Assembly (NCBI GenBank): GCA_003156495.1
Contig: PMHC01000104.1
Coordinates: forward strand, 3,245-9,629
DNA length: 6,385 nt
Source of the DNA: Acidobacteriaceae bacterium
Lineage (GTDB): Bacteria > Acidobacteriota > Terriglobia > Terriglobales > Acidobacteriaceae
Direction: 5' to 3'
The translations under genes were made by a program, and so were the position numbers. Below, one piece after another: positions 1 through 6,385 of the stretch (its first letter is position 1; each line of letters begins with the position of its first letter). The notes beneath the pieces are model-generated. The model worked only from the letters and a program-made list of their open reading frames with translations, made no database searches and was not told where the DNA came from.

Positions 1-73
1 ACAACCACGCCATATGCGACACTACTGCATACCTGCTGAGAACAGCGATCAACACGAGCACATAAGCAAACAT
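1..73 (-). CDS. N-terminus of a small hydrophobic membrane protein, partial (runs off left edge)
   Basis: An ATG at 73-71 on the minus strand opens a frame with no stop to the window edge. The 24 visible residues begin MFAYVLVLIAVLSRYAVV and continue SHMAWL. The first 12 or so residues form a hydrophobic stretch, as in a first transmembrane helix or signal anchor. The start is chosen because a strong Shine-Dalgarno, GAGGTGG (plus 76-82), sits 4-5 bases upstream and a candidate sigma-70 promoter lies at 149-177. The order (hydrophobic start, then SR, then a His and a Trp-Leu) loosely recalls the N-terminus of DUF6580-type small membrane proteins common in Acidobacteriota. That is recollection, not an alignment, and 24 residues cannot settle the family. 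The gene shares strand with the hydrolase at 246-1313, with a 172-bp gap. Confidence 0.55.
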   Translation of the reverse strand, partial: MFAYVLVLIAVLSRYAVVSHMAWL

Positions 74-75
74 GA

Positions 76-82
76 CCACCTC
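76..82 (-). promoter_or_regulatory. Shine-Dalgarno for the left-edge gene
   Basis: The minus strand reads GAGGTGGTC immediately before the ATG at 73. It is close to the perfect anti-SD complement (GGAGGTGATC), with the GAGGT core 4 bases from the start. It is the main evidence that the short open frame at the left edge is a real gene start. Confidence 0.6.
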
Positions 83-148
83 GGAATTCAGGTTCTGCCG
101 GGAATTTTGGGGCTAGCAAGCGCTTCCGTAAAATAGAAGGCTTTCTTC

Positions 149-177
149 ATTCTGCGGTTTGAAAGCGGCGCGGTCAA
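149..177 (-). promoter_or_regulatory. Candidate sigma-70 promoter for the left-edge gene
   Basis: On the minus strand a -35 TTGACC (plus 172-177, 5 of 6 to consensus) is followed after exactly 17 bases by a -10 CAGAAT (plus 149-154, 4 of 6). Transcription would start near 142 and give a leader of about 69 bases before the ATG at 73. If real, the left-edge gene is transcribed separately from the hydrolase upstream of it. The -10 is mediocre. Confidence 0.4.
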
Positions 178-245
178 CCAAAAATCTTCCACGAAATGAA
201 AAAAAGTTAAATAGGGTGAAAAATCCAGCGCTCAAGGTGCGCAAT

Positions 246-1313
246 CTATCGTTGCACCCGGCCGTTGAGGATTTCGCCGGCCTCGTCGCGGTTGTCGACA
301 ATGTAGACCCAGCCGCCGAGAACCGACGCGCGGCCGCGCGTGGCGAGAAAGGCGTAATCGAAGCGCAGATCGGTAAACTCGACGGCGGTCCAGGCGCGCG
401 AGGGTGGCAGTTGCGGCGGGGCAAGGCCGGGGACGGCGGCGTGGCCCTGGTCGCGCACGACAGGCCAGGAACTCCAGTCGAGATAGACTTGGCCGAGCGA
501 GGTGCGTTTGGCGACCTCGACGGCGGGCGTATCGGCGGGCTTGTAGAGCCGGTCCTGACGAGGGTCGGTTTCGATAGCGCCGGTGCGGGTGTCGATTTCG
601 GCGCTCTGGAAGTAGTCGGCGGTTTCAAGAATGGCGTGCCAACGAAAGGGATTGATGGGGTAAGGTTCTGCGGCCGTGCGTTTAACCGGCGCGGAGGCGA
701 GTTGCACATTGTCGAGCAGCGCCAGTGCGTGGGCGTGCTCTGCCCAGCGCCAGCAGCCGAGCGCGGCCGCGCCGCAGAGCGCGAAAATAGCCCAGCCACG
801 ACCGCGGAAGGGCGAGCGCCGCGCACCGATTTCGCGATCGGCGAGACCGAAGATCCAGGGCATGACGAGGGCAAGAGCAAAAAGAATCCAGAGCAGCGGC
901 TCGGCAATAAACATGAAGCTGCCGGCGTACCAGCGCGGATTGAAGGGGAAAAGCGGCCGGAGGCCGTAGTTGTTGCTCCAGTCCAAAAGCAGGTGGCTGA
1001 GCGCGGCGGTGAGAGCTGCCAGATAGAGCCAGAGCCAATGGACGGTCTGGGCGTGGGGCCGTGTTTTGCGCCAGCGATGGAAGAGCCAGACGGCGGCCAG
1101 GACGGCGGCGGCAACCAGGGGCGCGGCCCAGAGCGTATGCGTGAAGCCGCGATGGTGCTTGAGTCCGGCGACAGGACCGGCGAAGTACCAGAGGACGTCG
1201 ATGTCGGCGGCCTCGGCGGCCAACGCGGCGGCGGCGGTGGCGTAAGCCGATTTGCGATTGAAGCCGGCGCGGCCGATGCAAGCGCCGGTAAGAAGGTGCG
1301 TGATGGGTTCCAT
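246..1313 (-). CDS. Membrane-bound putative metal-dependent hydrolase (YdjM / COG1988 family)
   Basis: Encodes 355 residues from an ATG at 1313 to a TAG at 246. The N-terminal half carries the family's acidic and histidine motifs: H6 in PITHLL, D37-x-D39, HHRGFTHT (H53, H54, H59), and HLLLDWSNNYG (H107, D111) followed by a Pro-Phe-Pro-Phe-like turn near 120-124. These are the presumed metal ligands of the family named after E. coli YdjM, whose substrate is unknown. Hydrophobic segments at about 22-38, 61-79, 93-110, 134-156 and 173-189 suggest an inner-membrane protein. A C-terminal part of about 165 residues follows with no membrane segment; it contains NPFRWH (221-226) and a tryptophan-rich stretch. 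Classical YdjM proteins are around 200 residues and lack this part, but longer COG1988 members exist. A weak AGGA lies 11 bases upstream of the ATG, and TATCAT at plus 1338-1343 is the only -10-like site seen. It is divergent from the peptidase gene. The family call is firm; the function is not. Confidence 0.9.
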   Translation of the reverse strand: MEPITHLLTGACIGRAGFNRKSAYATAAAALAAEAADIDVLWYFAGPVAGLKHHRGFTHTLWAAPLVAAAVLAAVWLFHRWRKTRPHAQTVHWLWLYLAALTAALSHLLLDWSNNYGLRPLFPFNPRWYAGSFMFIAEPLLWILFALALVMPWIFGLADREIGARRSPFRGRGWAIFALCGAAALGCWRWAEHAHALALLDNVQLASAPVKRTAAEPYPINPFRWHAILETADYFQSAEIDTRTGAIETDPRQDRLYKPADTPAVEVAKRTSLGQVYLDWSSWPVVRDQGHAAVPGLAPPQLPPSRAWTAVEFTDLRFDYAFLATRGRASVLGGWVYIVDNRDEAGEILNGRVQR

Positions 1314-1348
1314 GAGCGCGGCGATCCTAATTAAAGAATGATATACGT

Positions 1349-1377
1349 TTGGCGGGGAGCCAGGGCGGACCTACAAT
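1349..1377 (+). promoter_or_regulatory. Probable sigma-70 promoter of the peptidase gene
   Basis: TTGGCG at 1349-1354 (4 of 6 to the -35 consensus) and TACAAT at 1372-1377 (5 of 6 to the -10) are separated by exactly 17 bases. Transcription would begin near 1384, leaving a leader of about 30 bases that ends in the Shine-Dalgarno at 1403. It lies in the 100-bp gap between two divergent genes, where a promoter is expected. No operator-like inverted repeat was seen around it. Confidence 0.6.
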
Positions 1378-1402
1378 ATCGGAGATGAATAGCACGCGCC
1401 GC

Positions 1403-1409
1403 AAAGGAG
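1403..1409 (+). promoter_or_regulatory. Shine-Dalgarno of the peptidase gene (two possible starts)
   Basis: AAAGGAG lies 4 bases before a GTG at 1414 and 10 bases before an in-frame ATG at 1420. The GTG spacing is slightly short and the ATG spacing slightly long, so the site does not decide between them. The two products differ only by two residues ahead of the signal peptide. Confidence 0.7.
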
Positions 1410-1413
1410 CGAA

Positions 1414-3582
1414 GTGGCAATGACGAAGTTGCGAACGAACTCGATAGCGAGGAGCATTTTTACTTTGGGAATCACAGTGGCAATGGGCGCCGGAGCCGGC
1501 GCCGCGCAGAAGCAGGCCGCGACCTTCGGGCCGGCCAATCCGTTTTATGCGCCGAGCGCGCTGCCGTTTCAAGCGCCGGCCTTCGACAAGATCAAAGACA
1601 GCGACTATCAGCCGGCGATTGACGCCGGAATGGCCGAGCAGATCAAAGAAGTGGAGACGATCGCCAACAGCGCCGAGTCGCCTAGTTTTGAAAACACGAT
1701 TGTGGCCCTGGAGCGCTCGGGGCAGTTGCTCAACCGCGCGATGCAGACCTTCAATTGCGTGACGGGCGCCAACCTGAACGACGCGCTGCAGCAGACGCAA
1801 AGCTACGAAGCGCCGCGGCTGGCCGCGCATCAAGACGCGATTTATTTAAACGCGAAACTCTTCGCGCGAGTGAAGGCGATCTACGACAAGCGCACCACGC
1901 TGGGTTTGGACGCCGAAGCGCTGCGGCTGGTGGAGTACGACTACCAGCAATTCGTGAAGGCGGGCGCAAATCTTTCAGAAGCTGACAAGGTCAAGCTGAA
2001 AAAGCTGAACGAAGAGGAATCGACGCTGGAGACCGAGTTTATGAACCGTCTGTTGGCGGCGGCCAAAGACGGCGCTTATGCAACGACCGACGCCAAGGCT
2101 CTGGCCGGGTTGAGCGAGGCGCAACTAGCCTCGGCGGCCGAAGCGGCGCAGGGCCGCAAGCAGCCAGGCTGGGTGATTCCGCTGCAGAACACAACGCAGC
2201 AGCCGATTTTTCCTTCGCTGACCAACCGCGCCACGCGCGAGAAGATCTTCGAGAACTCCTGGAGCAGGACCGAGCGCGGCGACGCCAACGATACGCGGGC
2301 GGCGATTGCGCGGCTGGCGCAGTTACGGGCCGAAAAGGCCAAGCTGCTGGGCTACGCGAATTTCGCGGCGTGGACCTTGACCGACCAGATGGCCAAAACT
2401 CCCGAGGCGGCGATTCACTTTGTGGATGCGCTGGTTCCAGCGGCCACGGCGCGGGCCGGGCGCGAGGCCAACGACATTCAGGCGCTGATCGACTCCCAGC
2501 ACGGCGGCTTTACGCTCAAGCCCTGGGATTGGGATTTTTATGCCGAGCAGGTGCGCAAGGCCAAGTACGATCTGGACGAATCACAGATCAAACCTTATTT
2601 CGAGCTGAACAACGTGCTTGAAAATGGCGTCTTCTACGCAGCGCATCAGCTCTATGGGTTGAGCTTCAAGGAACGCAAAGATCTGCCGATTTATCAGCCG
2701 GATGTGCGGGTCTTCGAGGTCTTCGACGCCGACGGCGCGCCGCTGGCGCTGTTCTATTGCGACTACTTCAAGCGCGACAACAAGAACGGCGGCGCGTGGA
2801 TGGATTCGCTGTTGGGCCAGTCGAAGCTGATGGGAACCAAGCCGGTGGTCTTCAACGTGGCTAACTTTGAAAAGCCGGCGGCGGGCCAGCCGGCGCTGAT
2901 CAGCTACGACGACGTGACAACGATGTTCCATGAGTTCGGACACGCGCTGCACGGCATCTTCGCCAACACGTACTATCCGAGCCTGTCTGGCACGCAGACG
3001 CCGCGGGATTTCGTCGAGTTTCCCTCGCAGTTCAACGAGCACTGGGCCAGCAATCCGGAGGTTTTTGCGCACTACGCCAAGCATTACAAAACCGGCGCAC
3101 CGATGCCGGCCGAGTTGGTGGCGAAGATCAAAAAGTCGCGGAGCTTCAATCAAGGCTACGCGCTGACCGAGCTGCTGGCCGCCGCCGCGCTGGATTTGCA
3201 GTGGCACTCGCTGCCTGTGACGGCGCCGTTGCAAAAGCCCGACGAGTTCGAAGCCGCCGCGCTTGAAAAGACGCATCTCCATCTCGACGCCGTGCCGCCG
3301 CGCTATCGTTCCAGCTACTTTCTGCACATCTGGGCCAACGGTTACTCGGCCGGCTACTACGCCTATCTGTGGACGGAAATGCTCGACGACGACGCCTTCC
3401 AGTGGTTCGAGGAGCATGGCGGACTAACGCGGGCCAACGGCGACCGCTTCCGGAAGATGGTGCTTTCGCGCGGCAATACAGAGGATCTGGAGAAGCTCTA
3501 CTCAACCTGGCGCGGCGCCGAGCCAAGCATCGAACCGATGCTGAAGTTCCGCGGTCTGAAAGATGAGGCGGCATCGAAGTAG
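1414..3582 (+). CDS. dcp: Secreted peptidyl-dipeptidase Dcp (M3 family zinc metallopeptidase)
   Basis: Encodes 722 residues from GTG 1414 (or ATG 1420) to TAG 3582. Family enzymes remove dipeptides from the C-terminus of peptides using one zinc ion. Residues 1-30 look like a Sec signal peptide: Lys/Arg near the start, a hydrophobic core (IFTLGITVAMGAGAGA), then an Ala-Gly-Ala cleavage region, so the enzyme probably acts in the periplasm. E. coli Dcp is about 680 residues, so the mature length fits. A helical N-terminal region covers about 40-250 and the M3 catalytic domain about 260-715. The zinc site is intact: HEFGH at 506-510 (H506, E507, H510), with the third ligand E535 exactly 29 residues after H506, as in characterised M3 enzymes. 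The substrate-binding loop has H638, Y644 and Y651 in Dcp spacing (H+6, H+13) within HIWANGYSAGYYAYLW. The C-terminus, with LSRGNTEDLEKLY and RGAEPSIEPML, also matches Dcp rather than thimet oligopeptidase. It is a single-gene unit by layout: divergent neighbour upstream, terminator downstream. No key residue is missing. Confidence 0.96.
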   Translation: MAMTKLRTNSIARSIFTLGITVAMGAGAGAAQKQAATFGPANPFYAPSALPFQAPAFDKIKDSDYQPAIDAGMAEQIKEVETIANSAESPSFENTIVALERSGQLLNRAMQTFNCVTGANLNDALQQTQSYEAPRLAAHQDAIYLNAKLFARVKAIYDKRTTLGLDAEALRLVEYDYQQFVKAGANLSEADKVKLKKLNEEESTLETEFMNRLLAAAKDGAYATTDAKALAGLSEAQLASAAEAAQGRKQPGWVIPLQNTTQQPIFPSLTNRATREKIFENSWSRTERGDANDTRAAIARLAQLRAEKAKLLGYANFAAWTLTDQMAKTPEAAIHFVDALVPAATARAGREANDIQALIDSQHGGFTLKPWDWDFYAEQVRKAKYDLDESQIKPYFELNNVLENGVFYAAHQLYGLSFKERKDLPIYQPDVRVFEVFDADGAPLALFYCDYFKRDNKNGGAWMDSLLGQSKLMGTKPVVFNVANFEKPAAGQPALISYDDVTTMFHEFGHALHGIFANTYYPSLSGTQTPRDFVEFPSQFNEHWASNPEVFAHYAKHYKTGAPMPAELVAKIKKSRSFNQGYALTELLAAAALDLQWHSLPVTAPLQKPDEFEAAALEKTHLHLDAVPPRYRSSYFLHIWANGYSAGYYAYLWTEMLDDDAFQWFEEHGGLTRANGDRFRKMVLSRGNTEDLEKLYSTWRGAEPSIEPMLKFRGLKDEAASK

Positions 3583-3660
3583 AAGATCGCTGTTTCTGGC
3601 GATATAGAAGCGGGCGGGTGGCTACGGTCTCGGTGACTTTCCCAACCAAGAATCGGATGC

Positions 3661-3689
3661 TACCGGTCCCTCGCTTTTGGGGACCGGTG
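3661..3689. repeat. 9-bp perfect inverted repeat in the convergent intergenic region
   Basis: ACCGGTCCC at 3662-3670 pairs perfectly with GGGACCGGT at 3680-3688 around a 9-base loop; a flanking U-G wobble can be added at 3661/3689 and another inside. No T-tract follows on either strand, so it is not a classical intrinsic terminator by itself. It lies 28 bases upstream of the longer hairpin at 3717-3758. It could be a transcript-end stabilising hairpin or a protein site. Confidence 0.65.
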
Positions 3690-3716
3690 ATCGCCGTACA
3701 ATCTCTCTAAATAAAT

Positions 3717-3758
3717 GCGGCCCGTATGGCAGGTTTTGCAATCCGCCATACGGGCCGC
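3717..3758. terminator. Strong hairpin, likely bidirectional rho-independent terminator
   Basis: GCGGCCCGTATGGC (3717-3730) is perfectly complementary to GCCATACGGGCCGC (3745-3758): a 14-bp stem with 11 G-C pairs and a 14-base loop that can partly pair with itself. To the right on the plus strand comes a T-rich tail (CATTTTAT, then six T at 3775-3780). To the left, read on the minus strand, comes ATTTATTTAG. It sits between two convergent stops (3582 and 3792), so it can end both the peptidase and the receptor transcripts. The T-tracts are not pure, so efficiency is uncertain. Confidence 0.8.
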
Positions 3759-3791
3759 TCATTTTATCAATTCGTTTTTTACACCCGAGCG

Positions 3792-6385
3792 CTAGAAAGT
3801 AAGATGCACGGCCAACTGCGCGCTGCGCGGTCCGCCGCCGCCAAGGTAAGGATTGCCGCTGCCTACATCCGGCGTGGCTGTGGTCTGCAGGTACTGCGTC
3901 CCGTTGGCACTGGGATCGGAGCCGGCGATCAACTTGTTGCCCTCTGTATGGTTGTTGCTGAAGGCATCGATGCCGAAGCCGGGCAAAAGCGGATTGGTGA
4001 AGTTGGGGTGATTGAAGATGTTGAACAGATCCGCGCGCAACTGCATCGTCAGCTTTTCTCTCAGCTTTGTGGTCTTGGTCAGCGAAAAATCCATATTAGT
4101 AAAGTTGGTGGCGTTGAAGGCATTGCGGCCCTCGCTGCCGGGATGCCCGTTGATGCAGTCGCCGTAGGTTGAACTGCTAGCATCGGTATCGATCGTACAG
4201 GGCGCGGCGAAAGCGGCGAGATTGAGCAGATCGGCGCCATGCGCGCCGGCATACGGATTGCCGATGATGTCGGGCCGGCCGAAACCTTCGCCGTTGCCGT
4301 TATAGTTGCCGCCGGCGGCGGAATCGAAGAGATAGCTGACGGTGTAGGGCTGGCCGCTGGCGAAATTGAACAGACCGTCGGCGGCCCACCCGCTCAGCAA
4401 CCACCCGGCCGTGTGGCTCTTGGGGAAGTTGTAGGTCCAATACCACTGCACGCGCTGGCGCACGTCGAAATTTGAGCTGGCGCGCTCGGCACGCGGGTTG
4501 AAGTTGTTGTCGGGCATGGCGGCGTTGGGCACAAAATCCTCGCCGTCGCTGGCCGTATCGATTGAGTGCGCCCAGGTGTAGTTGAAGGTCGATGTCAGCC
4601 CGTGCCAGTTCTCGATCTTCAACGTGGCTTGCATCGAGTTGTAACTGGACTGCGACGTGGTCTCGATCTGGTTGACATAGCTAAGCGGGATGGCGCCATA
4701 AGCGCCGATCGTATACGTGCTATAGCAGTGATAGCCGTAGCCGATCGTCGTGCCGTTGGGGCAAGCGATCATGCTACCTGCCACGTTGTTGTACTGGTTC
4801 AAATCGCGCAGGCGAAACAGGTGCCGTCCCTGCGAGCCCACGTAACCGAGCTCGACCGAAACGTGATTGGTAATCTGCGACTCCGCGTTGAAGGTATATG
4901 CGCCATAGCGCGGAGTGGTGAGATTCTGGTCGACGGTGAAAACGCTGCTGGGCACGTAGTTGCTGAAAATTTGCGAACCGGCCTGCAGGGAGCTGGCGAC
5001 CGTCGAGGCGAAGGTGATGTCGTTGAAGATCGGTCCTTGCTGGCCTGAGTTGGTGTTATAGGCCTGGTTGCCGACGAAAAAGTCCTGCGAAGGGCTGTCG
5101 TAGTAGAGGCCGGCGCTGGCGCGCAGAACCAGTTTGCCGTTCCCCGCCAGATCGTCGATCAGGCTGATGCGCGGAGAAATGTTGCCAAACTCCTTGGGAT
5201 AAAGCGATGCCGGCCCACCCGCGGCGCCGATCGTTTCCATCTCGCCGGTCTTTACGTTAAAGATGCTGAAGGCATGGTTCTTCGCGCCGACGACGCCGAA
5301 GTAGTCCCAACGCAATCCGTAGTTGAGCGTGAGCTTGCTCGATACATGCCAGGAATCCAACAGGTAAGCGCCGCTGGCGTTCTGGAAGGAGTAGCGCGTG
5401 CCATTGCCCTCGGTGGAACTGGATTTGCTGCCGTTGATCGTGCCGCCAAGAAAATCGTCGAGGCTATCGAAAACCAGTTTGCCGCGATGGCCGGAGTCGA
5501 TGAAGCTATTGATGAAGGTGCGCCGCCATTCGTAGCCCGTCTTGAAGCTGTGCCGGCCGTGGGTCAGCGAGATGTTGCCGAAGAGTTGATAGTTGGTGTC
5601 GGCGCGGCCGCGCGAGTCGCTAGCCGTGGCGCCGATGGTGCTGTAGGAGCCGACGGCAATCGTGGGCAGGCCGAGGTCGCGCGACGTGTATCCGCTGGGC
5701 AGCGTATCCAGGCCGTAGGCCGTTTCGGGATTGAGACCGATGTCCTGCGGCAGGAATTGCTGCAGGTAACGGTTGTAGCCGCCGCGAATCTCGACAATCA
5801 GATTCGGCCGGGGAATCGAGGTATAGGAAAGCGAAGCGATGTTCACATGCGTCGGCGTCGTCGTGTTGAAGCCCGGCGCACTCGATCCGGTGTAGAGCAT
5901 GCCCAAGGGGAAACTCTGCAGGCCGTGGCTGTAGAAGTAGCGGCCGGTGAACAGGTCGCCGGGGCTGAACCAATGCAGGTGCTTGTCGAACTTGGCGATC
6001 ACGTTGTCGCTGTCGTTGTGGAAGGGCGTGGAGAAGGTCTCGCTGCCGCTACCCGTGGCCGGCAGCGTGCCCCACGGCTTGCTGTCGAGCAGGCTTTGAG
6101 CAACCTGGTTGATCTGGCCGTAGTTTGTCTTGTATGTGTCGATGTCGGACTGGACCGGAACCGTGCCCAACTGCGGCAGGCCGCCGTCTTCACGCTGCCC
6201 CTCATAGGCCAAAAACCAGAAGGTGTTGTCCTTGATGAGCGGACCGCCGGCCGAAGCGCCGAATTGATGGTTGGTGAAGGAGTTTTTGGGCTGGTCGACG
6301 GTGTTGAAGGCGTTGCGCGCGCTCAGCGAGTCGTTGCGGTAGTATTCGTAGGCGCTGCCGTGAATCTGATTGGCGCCGCTCTTGG
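3792..6385 (-). CDS. Oar-like TonB-dependent outer-membrane receptor, C-terminal 863 residues (5' end outside window)
   Basis: The frame is open from the right edge to a TAG at 3792, giving 863 residues with no internal stop. An in-frame TTG at 6212 is not the start: homology continues upstream with motifs of the plug-domain end, namely KSGANQIHGSAYEYYRND, SARNAFN, NHQFGASAGGPLIKD and TFWFLAYEGQRE (residues about 1-65 of the visible part). The rest is a beta-barrel rich in Tyr, Asn, Ser and Gly with alternating aromatic strands, including DSWHVSSKLTLNYGLRWDYFG, NISPRISLIDDL, FNYTWAHSID and LRADLFNIFNHPNFTNPL. It ends in AVHLTF; a terminal Phe is the usual outer-membrane barrel insertion signal. 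Such receptors are usually 1000-1200 residues, with an N-terminal carboxypeptidase-regulatory-like domain and a plug, so roughly 150-300 residues are missing. The substrate cannot be told; many Acidobacteriota receptors of this type are thought to take up glycans or peptides using TonB energy. The only four cysteines form two close pairs (C541/C553 and C729/C743 of the visible part). Confidence 0.93.
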   Translation of the reverse strand, partial: KSGANQIHGSAYEYYRNDSLSARNAFNTVDQPKNSFTNHQFGASAGGPLIKDNTFWFLAYEGQREDGGLPQLGTVPVQSDIDTYKTNYGQINQVAQSLLDSKPWGTLPATGSGSETFSTPFHNDSDNVIAKFDKHLHWFSPGDLFTGRYFYSHGLQSFPLGMLYTGSSAPGFNTTTPTHVNIASLSYTSIPRPNLIVEIRGGYNRYLQQFLPQDIGLNPETAYGLDTLPSGYTSRDLGLPTIAVGSYSTIGATASDSRGRADTNYQLFGNISLTHGRHSFKTGYEWRRTFINSFIDSGHRGKLVFDSLDDFLGGTINGSKSSSTEGNGTRYSFQNASGAYLLDSWHVSSKLTLNYGLRWDYFGVVGAKNHAFSIFNVKTGEMETIGAAGGPASLYPKEFGNISPRISLIDDLAGNGKLVLRASAGLYYDSPSQDFFVGNQAYNTNSGQQGPIFNDITFASTVASSLQAGSQIFSNYVPSSVFTVDQNLTTPRYGAYTFNAESQITNHVSVELGYVGSQGRHLFRLRDLNQYNNVAGSMIACPNGTTIGYGYHCYSTYTIGAYGAIPLSYVNQIETTSQSSYNSMQATLKIENWHGLTSTFNYTWAHSIDTASDGEDFVPNAAMPDNNFNPRAERASSNFDVRQRVQWYWTYNFPKSHTAGWLLSGWAADGLFNFASGQPYTVSYLFDSAAGGNYNGNGEGFGRPDIIGNPYAGAHGADLLNLAAFAAPCTIDTDASSSTYGDCINGHPGSEGRNAFNATNFTNMDFSLTKTTKLREKLTMQLRADLFNIFNHPNFTNPLLPGFGIDAFSNNHTEGNKLIAGSDPSANGTQYLQTTATPDVGSGNPYLGGGGPRSAQLAVHLTF

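Noticed and set aside
118..125. 8-bp palindrome AAGCGCTT in the left intergenic region
   Set aside because: A short palindrome like this is expected by chance and no second copy nearby supports an operator.
198..242. Possible terminator after the hydrolase on the minus strand (GCGC stem at 228-231/239-242, T-tracts at 219-223 and beyond)
   Set aside because: The stem is only 4 bp with a 7-base loop and the T-tract begins several bases away, so it is too weak to call.
113..1114. 333-codon open frame on the minus strand in another frame of the hydrolase
   Set aside because: Pro/Ser/Arg-rich translation typical of a shifted frame. It overlaps the hydrolase on the same strand.
159..1334. 391-codon open frame on the plus strand opposite the hydrolase
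   Set aside because: Shadow of a GC-rich gene. The translation is Gly/Arg/Glu-rich low complexity with no recognisable motif, while the minus strand encodes clear YdjM motifs over the same bases.
2581..3417. 278-codon open frame on the minus strand opposite dcp
   Set aside because: Arg/Val/Leu-rich shadow with no motif. It covers the conserved catalytic region of Dcp on the other strand.
3726..4172. 148-codon plus-strand frame overlapping the terminator and receptor 3' end
   Set aside because: It starts inside the hairpin, lacks a Shine-Dalgarno, and lies opposite a well-supported barrel-coding sequence.
1..6385. CRISPR arrays, tRNAs, insertion sequences, phage or defence genes
   Set aside because: No regularly spaced repeats, cloverleaf-like segments, transposase motifs or terminal inverted repeats were seen. 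The window is filled by ordinary housekeeping or transport genes.

Overview
The window looks like ordinary chromosomal DNA from a GC-rich, Gram-negative bacterium, most likely an Acidobacteriota (Terriglobia-type) genome. This rests on the large Oar-like TonB-dependent receptor whose motifs are typical of that phylum, a Dcp-type peptidase carrying a secretion signal, and high G+C third positions. The phylum call is inference from sequence style; no search was run.

Layout, left to right. (1) 1-73, minus strand: the first 24 codons of a membrane-protein gene that runs off the left edge, with a strong Shine-Dalgarno and a plausible sigma-70 promoter (149-177). (2) 246-1313, minus strand: a membrane-bound YdjM/COG1988-type putative metal-dependent hydrolase. 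(3) 1314-1413: a 100-bp divergent intergenic region with a good sigma-70 promoter pointing right. (4) 1414-3582, plus strand: a complete secreted M3 zinc metallopeptidase of the peptidyl-dipeptidase Dcp type. (5) 3583-3791: a convergent intergenic region holding two inverted repeats, one of them a strong, probably bidirectional terminator. (6) 3792-6385, minus strand: the C-terminal 863 residues of an Oar-like TonB-dependent outer-membrane receptor, cut by the right edge.

How they may work together: the Dcp enzyme would act in the periplasm, trimming dipeptides from the C-termini of peptides. The TonB receptor is an outer-membrane importer of unknown substrate. A shared role in peptide scavenging is possible, but the genes are convergent, separated by a strong terminator, and not an operon, so the link is only proximity. 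I found no CRISPR array, tRNA, rRNA, insertion sequence, phage or defence gene, and no convincing new biological system. The findings are modest: the convergent hairpins, the receptor's paired cysteines, the hydrolase's long C-terminal domain, and the partial gene at the left edge.
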